From assembly GCA_026545225.1 (NCBI GenBank), contig CM048849.1, positions 45,470,336-45,534,335 on the forward strand: a stretch of DNA of 64,000 bases, written 5' to 3'. The position numbers were made by a program, and so were the translations under genes. The stretch is from Cornus controversa (lineage: Eukaryota; Streptophyta; Magnoliopsida; Cornales; Cornaceae). Below, piece by piece: positions 1 to 12,049 of this stretch. The first letter of the stretch is position 1. Each line of letters begins with the position of its first letter. The notes under the pieces were generated by a model. That model was not told where the DNA came from, did no database searches, and worked only from the letters and a program-made list of their open reading frames with translations.

Positions 1-599
1 TTTTATGTGATTCAATTTGTAATCTGACGGACCATTCGTGAATGAATATGTGTACCCAACAACTTGATCGGTTAATAGTGTAATTTCTTATTAAAAAAAT
101 TAATATAAAAAATCAACAAATAATAATTAAAAACAAAACGAATAGGAGGAATAAGAGAAAATAATAACTTTTTTTTTGGTAATATGTAAATATTATGTAT
201 TGTAGAACAAGATAATATATGTATAACATATTATTATATTATATCATGTCGGATAGAATTATTTACCGAATTGAAGTGAGTCAAGTGGCCCTCATCTATA
301 TTTGATTTGTTTAGTTAATATATTATTAAATTCAAATCATTAATAGGTTAATGAATTAAATATTCAAATTATATTCAAGTTATCGTATCAAAGTTTAATT
401 CATTGACATGTACCGAGTCTATGAATTGTACACAACTCATTAATTATTTTGTAGTTCAACTTACACACAGACATATTTTTTTATTTTATAAAATAACTAA
501 TAATTTTCTATAACATCCTTAATATTATTTTAAATCCTTATCAAAAAGTATATATTGAAAAATCCATAAATTCCAAATTTGAAACCCCAACCAACAACA

Positions 600-720
600 T
601 TTGAAATATATATAAATATACATTCTAATTATTTGAATATTTTGCTTCCAAGCATCAACATTTGAAAAAATTATATAAATATATATTCTAATTATCTGAA
701 TATTTTGCTTCCAAGCATCA
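600..720. repeat. Tandem duplication of about 60 bp
   Basis: Two adjacent near-identical units each run from an ATATAAATATA stretch through TTCTAATTAT to TTTTGCTTCCAAGCATCAA. They differ at only a few positions, so the duplication looks fairly recent. Confidence 0.75.
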
Positions 721-2326
721 AAAAAAAAAAAAAAAGTATATATATATATATATTCTAATTATTGGAGCGTATACAAGTCATGCTCCTTGATCAAGTCATT
801 GTCTGATGACCTTACCTACCAGTGTCTTCGTATGCATGCCTGTGCCATCTAATGACCCTGTCTGTCACACCAAATCAGTTATCAACTTTTCTCACTTTCT
901 TACCAAAACAAGTTTTGCTTGGTTAAATTTGTTAAGTCGTCATTGTCAATATTGTGGACATCTTAAATGTATAACAATAACAATAATTACAGTAACTATT
1001 TTATCTATCATTACCGACATGCTTAAAATAGTATCTCTCTCTCAATAATGTCTCTTTCTTGTTTTAGCATTTTCATTCTATTCAGCGTTGTAAACTCCCG
1101 ATAAAAAATGTGACGTCCTATATTATTGGAAAGAAAAAGTTTGATGATGCCTATACAAGTTGATGTAGATTTATTATGAATAACTCTGTAAACATCGAGA
1201 GAGAAGAATGTACGAAGCGGATCATATTTATACGATGTGAACGGATAATAACAAATGATACCAAAATCATTTTGAGCCGAAAATAAAAGTTAAGCGTCCA
1301 CAAACCCGTGATAATTCGGTTTCACTTTAAAGAAACAAGTAATTTTTTTAACTTTAAAGTTTAGTCACTCAATAATCTTTCTGGACAAGAAATAGGTTAA
1401 TCATGGGGGTATTGAGATTCACATGTCCATCACCTTTTCAAGCCATGTGGTGCCATTTCTACATCAGGTGAGATGCAATGACTCATTGATAGCAACTTAC
1501 GTTGGGTTAATTAGTTGCTTCAAATTTATGTAAGTATCAGTTTTGATGTGACTTGTTTTTTTATTTTTCATAAAACAGTGTTTTAATTACCATTTATATA
1601 TATTTCTTTTTCATACTATAGTTAGTTTGAATATCACTACCTCTTATATTCCCCCTCCCTAGTAGAATTATATATATATATATATATAAATACAGATAAA
1701 TATTTCTGACTCTCTTATTTTAGAAAGTAAAAAAACTGTTCTTTGTTATTTATAATTAAAAATAATAATATATAATAGTTTTATTAATTAATAAATTTGT
1801 TCACCCGACAAAAAAATACAGTAATAGCTAAGAGTATGTGATAATGAATTATGGTGCATGTCATCATTTGAACTTGAATATCACTTTACTTCAAACAGAA
1901 AAGCTAATTTTCATTAGGTGACTATAGCTACCATGCAATATATTATGGACTAATTATAGCTAACATCCCGATGATTAGGCACTTCAAAATTTTAATATGT
2001 ACTACATTGAGGGGCACATGTGCAAATAGCGAGAGTAAAGTTCATGTTAACAAATGTCATACTTAATATGGAGAAAGAAGCCACCATTAAACTGGCATGG
2101 TTAGTTACATAATTCTTTAAATACGTTTTGCGGGCACTTTTGTTCGCCACTATCTCTCAATGACATAAAATTTGTCGTTTTCGCATTTTTATTGTAAAAC
2201 TTAGATCTAAACAATCACTGTTACAAAGTTTTGTGTTTTGCTTCCAAGTATATAAAAATGATGTTATTTGATGTATATGCAACAAACGTATATAACACAC
2301 ACTCTGCATCAAAAATACAATATACT

Positions 2327-2462
2327 TGAGGCTTATTATATTGAGAATATAGCACATGCAAAATCTATATATTATATTAAGAATGCAATATTTGAAATAA
2401 TGATGTTGCATTCTCAATATAATGGTTATTGCATGTGTTGCATTTTCGATATAATGGATATT
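2327..2462. repeat. Imperfect inverted repeat (hairpin)
   Basis: TTATATTGAGAATATAGCACATGCA on the left pairs imperfectly with the complement of the right part, where TGCATTCTCAATATAATGG and GCATGTGTTGCATT occur. This could be a small foldback element. The open frames over it on both strands simply reflect the symmetry. Confidence 0.5.
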
Positions 2463-3140
2463 ACTTATGTTACATGTTGAAATTTAATTAATACTCAACT
2501 TGTAGAAATCAAAAATACTGTAATAAATTAAAGAGAAGAATTAGCAATCATACCTAATTGAAAATTAATCCTTAGCCTACCTTTTGTTTCCTATAAGAGA
2601 TCCTTAAAGAGCTCGATCACATTTTGAGAGTTGTCCTTCGATAGGGGTGAATAAGGATTTTGAAACCCTTATATATATTAACAATAGGGGGGACGACTTC
2701 TCTATAAATAAACAAACCTAAATCTCCCTTCCTATCATGGAAACTTAGATATCAACGGTTATGATTAAATCTCACTAATAAAGTTGAAAAATCACAATCC
2801 AACGGTGTAAATATTATACTATCAATTAGACCACAGTTGACAAGTATAATCCCAACCCATCAAGTAACGATAATCACGTTGGAGTTTAATTTTAGAAAAC
2901 ATAATGCATAGGACCACAAAATAATTTTTATTTATATTAAAATTTTCAACATTACATTCTCAATATAAAGCGTTGTGTGTGCATCCAAGTGACATCGTTT
3001 TGATCCACTTGAAAGTAATGAATAGATCTTTGTCAAGAAAAGAATCTGAACTCCTGTTTCTAATCTAGTTAAAATGTCATAGCCTTAGAAGTTGAATCCA
3101 ATGTACCGAATTATCGTCACTATTGACATTGCACTGGAAT

Positions 3141-3250
3141 TAGGGATGCAACCCAGACGGGTTGAAATGTCAACTACCCTAACCCAACCCGATCATGGTT
3201 CGGTTGTGGAGAGCTAGGCCGAGCCCGATCATGGTTGGGTTAGTCGGATT
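3141..3250. mobile_element. hAT-type MITE end (partial)
   Basis: The stretch starts TAGGGATGCAACCC and carries the CAACCCGA / GGGTTGG-rich interior seen in the two hAT-like MITEs at 7242-7699 and 62020-62677. No matching CACCCCTA end was found downstream, so only one end is visible here. Confidence 0.45.
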
Positions 3251-3649
3251 AATCAAGTTTATCATGTTGTTGTCTAATTTGGACAAAATAGATGAATTTT
3301 TCACAACAATTGAGTTATGTAGATAAATGAACTTGCACTATTGCACACATATACATGTTTCTATATACACAAAATGGAAAGATCTATATGTATCATATAA
3401 GGACCATGGTACTTAAACAAAATTGGTAGACTTACACTTTTACATTCATTGGATGCATGTGATAGGTCCCATCACATGCATCTTATGGATAAGAAAATGT
3501 ACGCAGGTTTGACAATTCTGCCTGACTATTATTTTTCATCATTATAAATTGAAATCTTTCATCTCTTTAGAATAATTGTGGGATATTTATGTAATTTAAA
3601 TATGTACCATAACTAAGGTGGCACAAGTTAACTTAGGACAAATTGCACT

Positions 3650-4062
3650 AAACCACATTTATTATAAAAAAGTTACAAAATATTCCCTCTACTATTTTTT
3701 TTTTTAACAAATACCCTCAATTTACAAAAAAGTTACAAATCAATTACCTCCTTTGAAGCACGGAAGTTGAATTGTAGTGTTAAAGCGGTTACATGAGCTT
3801 ATTGTTTTGAGGGAGTTTGTTGCATAATGGTGTTAAAGTGGTCACATGATCTTATTGTTTTGAGAGTGTTTGTTGCATACGTAATTTTTTTTTTTGTCAA
3901 AACAATTAGTTCATGCATCACGTGCAACATAGGACCATTTTAATATTAGAATTTCAACTTCCGAACATCAGAAAGGGGCAATTTGTAACTTTTTGTAAAC
4001 TAAGTGTGTTTGTTAAAAAAAGAAATAGTAAAATAGAGTACTTTGTAAGTTTTTAATAGTAG
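3650..4062. mobile_element. Foldback/MITE-like element, family unknown
   Basis: The left arm (AAAAAGTTACAAAATATTCCC, then a T-run, then AACAAATACCC) is mirrored by the right arm (GTGTTTGTTAAAAAAAGAAATAG, then TACTTTGTAAG). The centre holds a direct duplication of about 50 bp (3779-3826 and 3831-3880) containing TTATTGTTTTGAG and GTTTGTTGCATA. Exact ends and target duplication were not resolved. Confidence 0.5.
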
Positions 4063-4717
4063 TCGGTTAACTCGAAGCACACCTCAATCCATTGTTGGGT
4101 TGTATTTCTTTTCCACTCAAAGATCGATTAATTCCTTTCCAAATCCATTTAAATTAAAAAGACAAAATAAAACTTTTTTTTAGTAAGAGGACTCACATAT
4201 TTTTTTGGCCATCGCATGAACTCAAATACCTCCCATCCTCTTTGAAGATGGAGAGGCTATAGCATGGAGGTACAAGTCCTTTGGTGACGAGATGAAACTG
4301 AATTCGAATGGATTAATTTTTTTTAATAAGATAAAAATATGTTTCAAATGAGTAATGATAGGTATAAATCATTATCCATTTTAAATTTGTAGCGGATTAA
4401 TTTGTCATTTTTTGTCGTTAAAATTTCTTACTTCACAATCTGGTAGATGTCAAAGCATCAGCATTAGTGCACAAATCACATGCTTTAGTTTCTTCCAGAA
4501 AAGAGTTAGACAAGTTAAATGTATCCGAATCACGTGCATTAATCTAGTACTACTATGGTTTAATTTTGGAACAGCTAGTGACATGTGAACATTGTCTTCT
4601 CTAGTCCCAATTACATCCACCTATCTATTTTTTCAATTTTTTGTTCATTCATTCAACAAACATTTTTTGAATCAGCCTTTTTAACCTAGTTAATCAAAAT
4701 AGGAGTTAATTAATTAA

Positions 4718-5297
4718 GGAAGACGATATTTGCACTCTTATTTTCTACGATTGAACTACGTTTGTCTTTTTCTTTTAAAAAAAGTGACAAAAAAGTCTAT
4801 AAACTAATTAATATATTATCTCTTATTTTATAATACCACAACTAACATTTATACTATAAACTTAAACTTTGTTTTTTTAGCTTCTTTACTTTCTATATTA
4901 TTTTTTTTTAGTTCCCGTCAAAAGAAATATTTTTTTTACCTTCTTTACTTTGGTACTTTTTTTTTTGCTCCTGTCAAAAAAAATAACTTTTTTTTAGGGT
5001 TTCTTTTTTTAATCTTATCAAAAGAGATCATTTATTCAACAAATATTACTTTTCTTTTCGGTTCTTCCAAAAGAGATAATTTCTTTTTTTAATCCTATCA
5101 AAAGAGATAATTTATTCAATAAAGATAACTTATTTTTGGGTCCTCTCAATGGAGATAATTTTATTTAACAAGAATAAATTTTTTTTAAGTACTTCGTTTT
5201 TGGATCCTGTCAAAAGATATAATTTATTCAATATGATAAATTTTTTTTTTTTGGTACTTTTTAATTTTTTGTTTCTGTCAAAAGAGATAATTTATTT

Positions 5298-5341
<44 letters not shown>

Positions 5342-5751
5342 TCTTGTCAAAAGAGATAATTTATTCAACATAAATAAAATTTTTTTGGTACTTTTTAATT
5401 TTTGGTTCATGTCAAAAGAGATAATTTATTTAACAAAGATATATTTTTTTTAGTCTTGTCGAAAGAGATAATTTATTCAATATAGACAACTTTTTTTTGA
5501 GTCATGTAAAAAGAGAACTTTTTTTTTTGGGTTCTTTTTTTTGGAATATATATATATATTGGTAGTTTTTGTTTATTCTGTCAAAAGAATCCAAAAACGT
5601 TAAAGATTGGAGATAGAAAGAGAATATTTAAAAGGGTAATTTAGTATTTTGAAAAAAAGTAATCATTCACATGTGAAGTTAATGTTAAAAGTGATATTTT
5701 TTTTAAAATGAAAGTGCAATTGAAAAAATGGGAGTGCAAATATCGTCTCCC
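4718..5751. mobile_element. TIR element, about 1.0 kb, non-coding
   Basis: The element starts GGAAGACGATATTTGCACTC and its right end, read on the other strand, starts GGGAGACGATATTTGCACTC, so the 20-bp termini match at 19 positions. Both sides carry an 8-bp direct repeat TTAATTAA (4710-4717 and 5752-5759), although that sequence is simple. No transposase is present. A second, interrupted copy of the family lies at 54227-59987. The 8-bp duplication would fit hAT, but the termini are not classic, so I leave the superfamily open. Confidence 0.75.
4985..5520. repeat. Internal tandem repeat, about 50-60 bp unit
   Basis: Roughly ten degenerate units, each with TCAAAAGAGATAATTTATTCA followed by a T-rich stretch, fill the TIR element at 4718-5751. 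A (TA)n run sits in one unit (5300-5338). The frame at 5149-5373 is a by-product of this repeat. Confidence 0.7.
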
Positions 5752-6345
5752 TTAATTAATTTAGTTTTATGCCCTATAATTAAGTAGTAAATGGAAATTC
5801 CCTTTTTTTAAATATTAATTAACATTTGAATTTAATAATTCAAAAGTCCGGTAAATATAACAAAAAAATTATAATAAAAGCTTAATTTTTTGAAGAGTAA
5901 TATTGATGTACAAGTGGACTACACATTTATATATCATACCGACTACACATTTATATGTAGTCAGTATGTTATCATATATATATATATATTTTTTTTTTTG
6001 GGTTTGTGTGTTATTTAGTTTAATCTTGTGGTCTCTAAAATCCTATAAAATATAGTGTTACGGAAAGAGTGGCCTTGCCATAAATTTCTCCATATAATTT
6101 TTATTTTTAAAATTCCAAAGAAAACGAGCCAATTATTTTTATAGCTAGCAATGGTATTGTGAAATAGAGGTTGTTAATTACCATATTTACCCTAATCTTC
6201 TAATGTTATTTAAAATAGAAAAAGTGATTAAGAAAGAGACATCAAAATCCTTAAAATGTGCCCAACAGATCGCAAAAAGACCCATACTCTACTACGGCGC
6301 GTGATTGACATGATTAATGCCTCTTTTCATTTGTAAATATTATTA
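5752..6345. other. Spacer without a gene
   Basis: AT-rich spacer between two TIR elements. A short direct repeat GACTACACATTTATAT occurs twice (5919-5956). Nothing else was recognised. Confidence 0.6.
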
Positions 6346-6627
6346 GAGTAAATTACACTTACTTATTTTCTAATTAGGGTTTGTTTCACTCGCCTCTTCT
6401 TTGATTTGGCATATTACATTTAACCTTCTCTAGCTTTCACTTTTGTATCAAGTACCTTTGTTGTCAGCCACACTAATGGTCAACCATGATCTGATGTCAT
6501 AAAAATTCAAGCTTAAAATGACAATTATATCCTAAAAATGTTGTGAAGACACTTTTGCCCTCTCACTAATTTATAATTTTCTCACATTGCCACCCTCTCT
6601 CTAAAATACGAATAATTATTGAATATT

Positions 6628-6750
6628 CTAGGGGTATCATATCCCTTACACATCCGAGAGATGATAACTCTCCATTTTCCTTGATAATAAGAAATATCAA
6701 CTCTCCAACGGTTGGATGTGTAAAGGGATATGAGACCGAGGGGTATTCAA
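6628..6750. repeat. Inverted repeat (foldback)
   Basis: GGGGTATCATATCCCTTACA on the left is mirrored by GTGTAAAGGGATATGAGACC on the right, with a loop of about 70 bp. It resembles a small foldback insertion inside the 6346-8475 element. Confidence 0.55.
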
Positions 6751-6779
6751 TACTTCCTCCTAAAACACGAGAAAATCTA

Positions 6780-6903
6780 TGACACACTTGGTGCACCAAG
6801 TGTATATTAGTCGTGTGTTTACAATACACGCGGTGGGATCCACTGCACGTGTACAACACGCAAATCCCAAATTCACTTGGTGTATTTACACCAAGTGTAT
6901 CGT
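6780..6903. repeat. Small inverted-repeat element with GTGTACAACACGC motif
   Basis: ACACTTGGTGCACCAAGTGTA at the left and ACTTGGTGTATTTACACCAAGTGTA at the right frame a core containing GCACGTGTACAACACGC. A related but decayed copy with ACAATACAC and GTACAACACGCAAGG lies near 39220-39312, which supports a dispersed repeat family. Confidence 0.55.
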
Positions 6904-7241
6904 AAATCTCTTCCTAAAACACACACTCTGTCTCCCTCTATAATTCTCATAGCCTTTTTCTCTCTCGTGTGCCATGTTGTATTTATTGATTAGGACAATG
7001 TCTTTCCATGTGAAACTTTATTTATGGTTGGCATTATTTTGAGATTCTTTTACTTTCTCTCTCTAAAGCAACGTTGTCTCTACCAATAAAATCCCTTCTA
7101 TTTCCTTCTTCAATCCACCAAAAAATCAATCCCACAATTTTTAATTAAATCATCTCTCTACACCCTTCATTTTCATAACCAAAGCCTCAAATTTTCATCA
7201 ACCAAATTTAGACCCAATATATGCCCAATTACTATGAAATA

Positions 7242-7699
7242 TAGGGCTGTAACTCGAGCGAGTTAGAGGTACAACTCGGACTCAACCCTACATATGAAAT
7301 GTTCAACCCTAATCCAAAACACAAAAAAAAAAAATTTAAGAACTTAATGCAAATTTCTAAAAAATTACAAATAATTTTAGGAAATTAATTATCCAAAGTG
7401 TTAACGTACAAAGATTTAAATAAAGAAAGTTGAAAATAAAAAGGTTATCATAATTTGAATATTATATATAATATATTTAAAATAAAAAATATGTATAAAA
7501 ATAATATTATAGTTCGGGTTCGAGTTCAGGTTGGGCTCGAGTTGTTGGCACCTCAACCCAAGTCCAACCTTAATTAAGTTCAGATTGAGGATTTTCAACC
7601 CAAGCTAAACCCTAATTGTAAAAATAGTTGCCCATGCCTGTACAAAATCGGGTTGGGCTCAAGTTGGGTTCGAGTTGCCCAACTCAAGTTGCACCCCTA
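7242..7699. mobile_element. hAT-type MITE, 458 bp
   Basis: Ends are TAGGGCTGTAACTCGAG and its imperfect complement ending GCACCCCTA, the usual hAT form. The flanking 8-mers ATGAAATA (7234-7241) and ATGAAATC (7700-7707) match at 7 of 8 bases. The interior is GGTTGGG/CAACCC-rich with no transposase. It is nested in the 6346-8475 element and related to 62020-62677. Confidence 0.8.
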
Positions 7700-7987
7700 A
7701 TGAAATCTGAAGTCTAGATCTGAAAAGAAGCAACGGTGTTTGCTCTAACTTTCTTCCCTTCTTTAGTACACTAAAAACATCCCCATCAGTCCTGCAATTT
7801 TGAATCAAATCCTCTCATGACTGAAACAAACCCAAACTCATTTTCTTCTTCTTCTAATTCTCTCATCAAATCAACCTGTAAACACAAGTTAAGAATTAAA
7901 CTCAGGAAAGTATAGCCTAAAATCAACCAAATACTTGCATCACTTTGATATATATATGAGAATTGTTGAAACCATCAAATAGACAAA

Positions 7988-8167
7988 TCTATATTACATT
8001 TAAGCTTAGTATAATAAAACAAAAAAATTCAATCTAACGGTCAAAAATGGTTAAAAAACCAATCACGATGGTCAAAATGTCCTTGTCTATCTACGATTTA
8101 AAATAACTCTATCTAACTTTTGCAATTAAGGGTGCATGATACTGCCGTATGCACGGGCATACCCTAG
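7988..8167 (+). mobile_element. Mini-Helitron, about 180 bp
   Basis: The stretch starts TCTATATTACATTTAAGC after an A and ends GGGCATACCCTAG before a T, as Helitrons do (5' TC, 3' CTAG, insertion between A and T). The stem GTGCAT...ATGCAC lies just upstream of the CTAG. The 3' half resembles the array at 53050-53615 and the end at 32113. It is non-coding. Confidence 0.6.
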
Positions 8168-8708
8168 TGTGTGTGTGTGTGTGTAGGTCAGATCAAATGC
8201 GTATATATAGAGACATATATTGGTCAGATCAAACTCATATATATGTATCTATATATGCACACACACACAAATATAGGCATATATAAATAGGTTTATTAAA
8301 CTGCAATTTTAAATTTTAAATTAAATTTTCAGTAAAGTCAATATAGTAAAATTTCATATTCCGTTAACAGATATTAACGTTCGTCACTAGCAAGGGAGGT
8401 AAGTGTGATATGCCAAACATAGGGGAGGCAAGTGTAATAAATCTTATCTAGAGGAGAGGAAAATGTCATTTACTCTCATTATTGTTATTATTATTATTTG
8501 GTAACGAATAATCAATTCACTTGTCAGTCACTTTGGATTTTTGGATGGTCTGCAAACTCCGGATACATGCAATCACCCACAAATCATGTGCATTATTTAT
8601 ATTCAGGTCTCATCTTTGGTGAGGCTTAAACTCCTAAGGATAGTGCCCCCAAAATTCTTACCAGTTGAGTTAATCAATGCAGACGTGTAAATTATCTTTT
8701 GATTTCAC

Positions 8709-9152
8709 TTATGCTTCGTTTTGTATAAATGAAGGAAGAAGGGTGGAGGGAATACAGGAAGGAAATAACAAATTTTCTTTGTTTGGTAGAGAGGATGCAA
8801 TGATGGAAGAGAAAAGAGGATGGATGAGCCATCCCTCATCTATTACAAAATTTTATCCCTCCAAATATGGACGGAAGAAAGACAATGTTATTAAAAAAAT
8901 TTACAAAACTATCCTTATAATTATTTGATATTTGATAAACCCAGAGTACCATAAATAGTGATGGGTATAATTGTAAAAAAAAAAACTCTTCATTTCTCTC
9001 CTAACAAACAAAGTAAGGTATTATCTCATTATCTTCTCTTTCATCCAACCAAACAAAAAGAGGAACACAATCTCTTTCTTAGAGATGTTTCATCCATCTA
9101 TTCTTCTCTCTCTTCCATCTAATTTCTTCATTCCTACCAAACAGAGTATTAG
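8709..9152. mobile_element. MITE, about 440 bp
   Basis: Left end CTTATGCTTCGTTTTGTATA and the complement of the right end, CTAATACTCTGTTTGGTAGG, form imperfect TIRs. Both arms are GGAAG/CTTCC-rich. The 83-residue frame at 8677-8928 lies across this element and is not a credible gene. Confidence 0.55.
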
Positions 9153-9344
9153 GGTTATTAATTAATTGAGTTGAGTTTGAAATGGAATTGTTTTGTATTC
9201 ATTTTTTATATTTGGATTTAATGTGAATTCAATTTAGACTTGTAACAAATATAAAAAAGCTAAGTTCAAATTTGGCATGAGTGTATTTGTAATTAATTCA
9301 AACTTGTCTTGTGAGGTTGAAAAACTTTTTGCTTTTTTAAATAA

Positions 9345-10560
9345 GGCAAAAATGCAACATGCCCCCCTACATTTTCACCATATGAACAAAATACCCCCTA
9401 GACTTTCAAAGTGAACAAATGAGTCATTGTAGTTTCAAAAACGAGCAATTTACTCCCCTTGAATAGAATTCTGGCCACTTTCTGATGCACATGACTTAAT
9501 TTTTTTATAATTCCAAAATTACCCTCCAATGTTACCTTTATACCCCTATTCTTTCTTTAGCTTTATTTATCTCTCCATTTTCTCAATCCAGTTCTCTCTC
9601 TCGTCCATCTCCACCTCTCTGAACTCACGGGCACCACCATAAACCACCAACCTCACCACCACAAACTCTCACCATTGAAGTCCCAAAACTCCATCACCAC
9701 ATCTAAACAGTAACCCATTAACCATGGCTAGTCTCCACCATACATTGCCGTAAACTCCATCACACCTCCTGCCCAGACCCACTTCCTCCACCATGCGACT
9801 ACCATGGCTATCGTGAGCTCAACTCCACACCAAAACCTAATAAAAATCAGCCGACCACCCAAACAAACCAACCACAACCCACACCATCATGACACTAAAC
9901 CAAAATCGTGACAAAACACCACAAACCACTACTAGTCGAATTACCCACTGCCACCATCATCTTCACCCAAACACATCCTCCACCACTGCCATAACCCACT
10001 ATCATATTCACCCAAATACATCCACCATTCAGCCACCATTACCAAGACTCACAAGACCACTGCACCAATATACCAATTCCACCATCAACCATGTCTCACC
10101 ATCTAAGCTCCATCATCTTCACCACTAATCGAAGCCACCTCCAACAGCCATGCATGAACCACTATGGTCACCACCTTCGACAACCTCTCCACCAAGCCAC
10201 AGGTCGCCACTTCCATTGAAACCGACCACCACAACCACATCACCTCCACCAAGCCACTAGCCAGCCAAACCACCACGCTTCATCGCTGATAAGAATACCC
10301 ACTAGCCGAAAGTTGAGGGATAAAGTTAGGAAAGGAAAATAAAGAGTATTTTTTATTTTTTGTATTTTTTTAAAAAGTTAATTATAAGGGATAGTTTAGT
10401 AAATGCACAATGACATCGGATAAAAAGTGACCGAAATTCTATTCAAGGGGGTAAGGTGCTCATGTTTTGAAACTACAATGACTCATCTGTTCACTTTGAA
10501 AGTCTATGGGGTTATTTTGTTCATATGGTGAAGTGCAGGGGGGTATGTTGCACTTTTGCC
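9345..10560. mobile_element. MULE-type MITE with long TIRs, 1216 bp
   Basis: Arms of about 145 bp begin GGCAAAAATGCAACATGCCC on the left and, complemented, GGCAAAAGTGCAACATACCC on the right. The 9-bp flanks are identical: TTTAAATAA at 9336-9344 and 10561-10569. This is the target duplication length and terminal form of Mutator-like elements. The interior (about 9580-10290) is strikingly ACC/CAC-rich compared with the AT-rich surroundings and could be captured host sequence. The Thr/His/Pro-rich 79-residue frame at 9889-10128 is a low-complexity translation with no domain I recognise. Confidence 0.85.
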
Positions 10561-10834
10561 TTTAAATAATTATAATTTATTACTTCCAATTTTGAAAAAA
10601 ATAGTTAAACGTGTTTAAAAACATACCTAAATGAATTTTACTATGTTAAAACAAAAATTTGAAATTCGAGTTTGATTTATAAACTTAAGAGTAAATGATG
10701 TGCATATCTAAAACTTCTAATTGTATGTTGAATGAAACTAATTCATGAGATATATTCAAACTAAGATTCACATGATTTAATATTGTCTCTTTTCACAACT
10801 TCTTTGTATTTTTTTTGGTTTTCCTTTACTTAAG

Positions 10835-11724
10835 AACTAGGAAGCACGAGTCCCAAAGTGCCATGGTAGTATCAGACACTTAGATATGTTTCGGGCACAT
10901 GTCGGATACGACTAGAAGTATCTTGAATTCTAAATATTTTATTTTCTAATTAGACACGACATGGACAAAATGAGGCGTTTTGGACCCTTTCAAGAAACGA
11001 CGAGGTGATTTTATAATTTTTTTCCCAAAGGATGAGACTTAATCAATTAGAAAAATAATATAAAATTTAAGAAAACAAAAATAACAAGGGTAAATAACTC
11101 TGACCTCCTTGAGGTTTGACTTAATTACCCTCAAATTAAAGTTTTTACAAAATTACTCTGACACCCTGTCAGACTAGCGATCTGTTAAACAAAATTACAT
11201 ATAATATACAATTACAAATGTACCCTCGAGTTATAATGCTTTTGTGAAAAAAATAACCTCAATTTTTAATTATTTGACTGAAATTAACATGTTTAATATA
11301 TATATATATTTACTATCAATGAGTCAATGACACATCAGCACTGCTGCTGTCGAGGATAATTTTTAGATTTTGATTTTTTTTATACTAATTGACTTTAACA
11401 GAGTTAATTGTCAATTAGCGACAGGGGTAGCCGCAGTAAAGTTAACGGAATCTGAGGGGAGGTTGAACACAATATTTAAAAAATAATTAATATGAATGTA
11501 ATTAGGCAAAACCTCAAGAAAACTTAGAGTAATTTACACAAATAACAAATATTTAGCTCTAACACTTATTATTAGTGATTTCATTAAAATGATCAGAAAT
11601 TATTATTTTTATATATAATATATTATATTATTATTTTATATCATATATTTTTAAAAATTGATGTATCATTCTATTCGTGCCGTGTTATATTCCTATTCCC
11701 TCTCCAAATTCGTGCTTCCTAGTT
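10835..11724. mobile_element. TIR element, about 890 bp, interrupted by a MULE-type MITE
   Basis: It begins AACTAGGAAGCACGAGT and ends with the complement of AACTAGGAAGCACGAAT. TAAG stands directly outside both ends. The younger element at 11088-11539 is inserted inside, leaving about 440 bp of the older one. No coding capacity was seen. Confidence 0.65.
11088..11539. mobile_element. MULE-type MITE, 452 bp
   Basis: Left terminus GGGTAAATAACTCTGACC and complemented right terminus GTGTAAATTACTCTAAG, both followed by CTTGAGGTTT. The 9-bp flanks are identical (AAATAACAA, 11079-11087 and 11540-11548). It belongs to the same family as 61484-61887. Confidence 0.85.
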
Positions 11725-12049
11725 TAAGAATCAATTTAACTTAATAAAATGCAAAATTCTAAATCAAATTCAAAATTTTCTTGATCACCAATGACCAGCA
11801 AAGATATCACACGCGCTTGAAAAGTACTTGGGTCCAAAGATTCACACAAAAAGAGAGTTTTACAGAACCCAACAAAAATTTCACGGCCTTTACTAGCAAT
11901 GACAAAGCCAAAATCACCTACTTTTTCAATACAAAGGAGGTGGAAAAACTTTCTCATCATGATTCCTCTCAATTTATTTATCACCACCCCCTTCAGGGTA
12001 GAATGGTACTACACACTCTGAGTCACAGACTCACAGCTCATCTTCAGCT

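Larger units (their letters stand above)
1..3140. other. AT-rich gene-free spacer
   Basis: No reading frame here has plausible coding character. The open frames at 806-1048, 2157-2417 and 2268-2480 are short, AT-driven and match no family I recognise. Poly-A/T runs and a (TA)n tract near 1670-1688 occur. Two local repeat structures are listed separately. Confidence 0.7.
6346..8475. mobile_element. Long-TIR element, about 2.1 kb, with nested insertions
   Basis: The left arm begins GAGTAAATTACACTTACTTA and continues through TTTGGCATATTACATTTAACC. The right arm, read on the opposite strand, begins GAGTAAATGACATTTTCCTC and continues through TTTGGCATATCACACTTACC. The arms are about 90 bp. Flanking 9-mers (6337-6345 and 8476-8484) match only partly. 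A hAT-like MITE (7242-7699) and a mini-Helitron (7988-8167) sit inside, so this is the oldest layer. No transposase was seen. Confidence 0.6.

Noticed and set aside
8677-8928. 83-codon frame with charged residues
   Set aside because: It overlaps a GGAAG-rich MITE, and similar arms recur in MITEs of this type. No domain.
9889-10128. Thr/His/Pro-rich 79-codon frame
   Set aside because: Low-complexity ACC/CAC translation within a MULE-type MITE. No start context, domain or homologue is recognisable.
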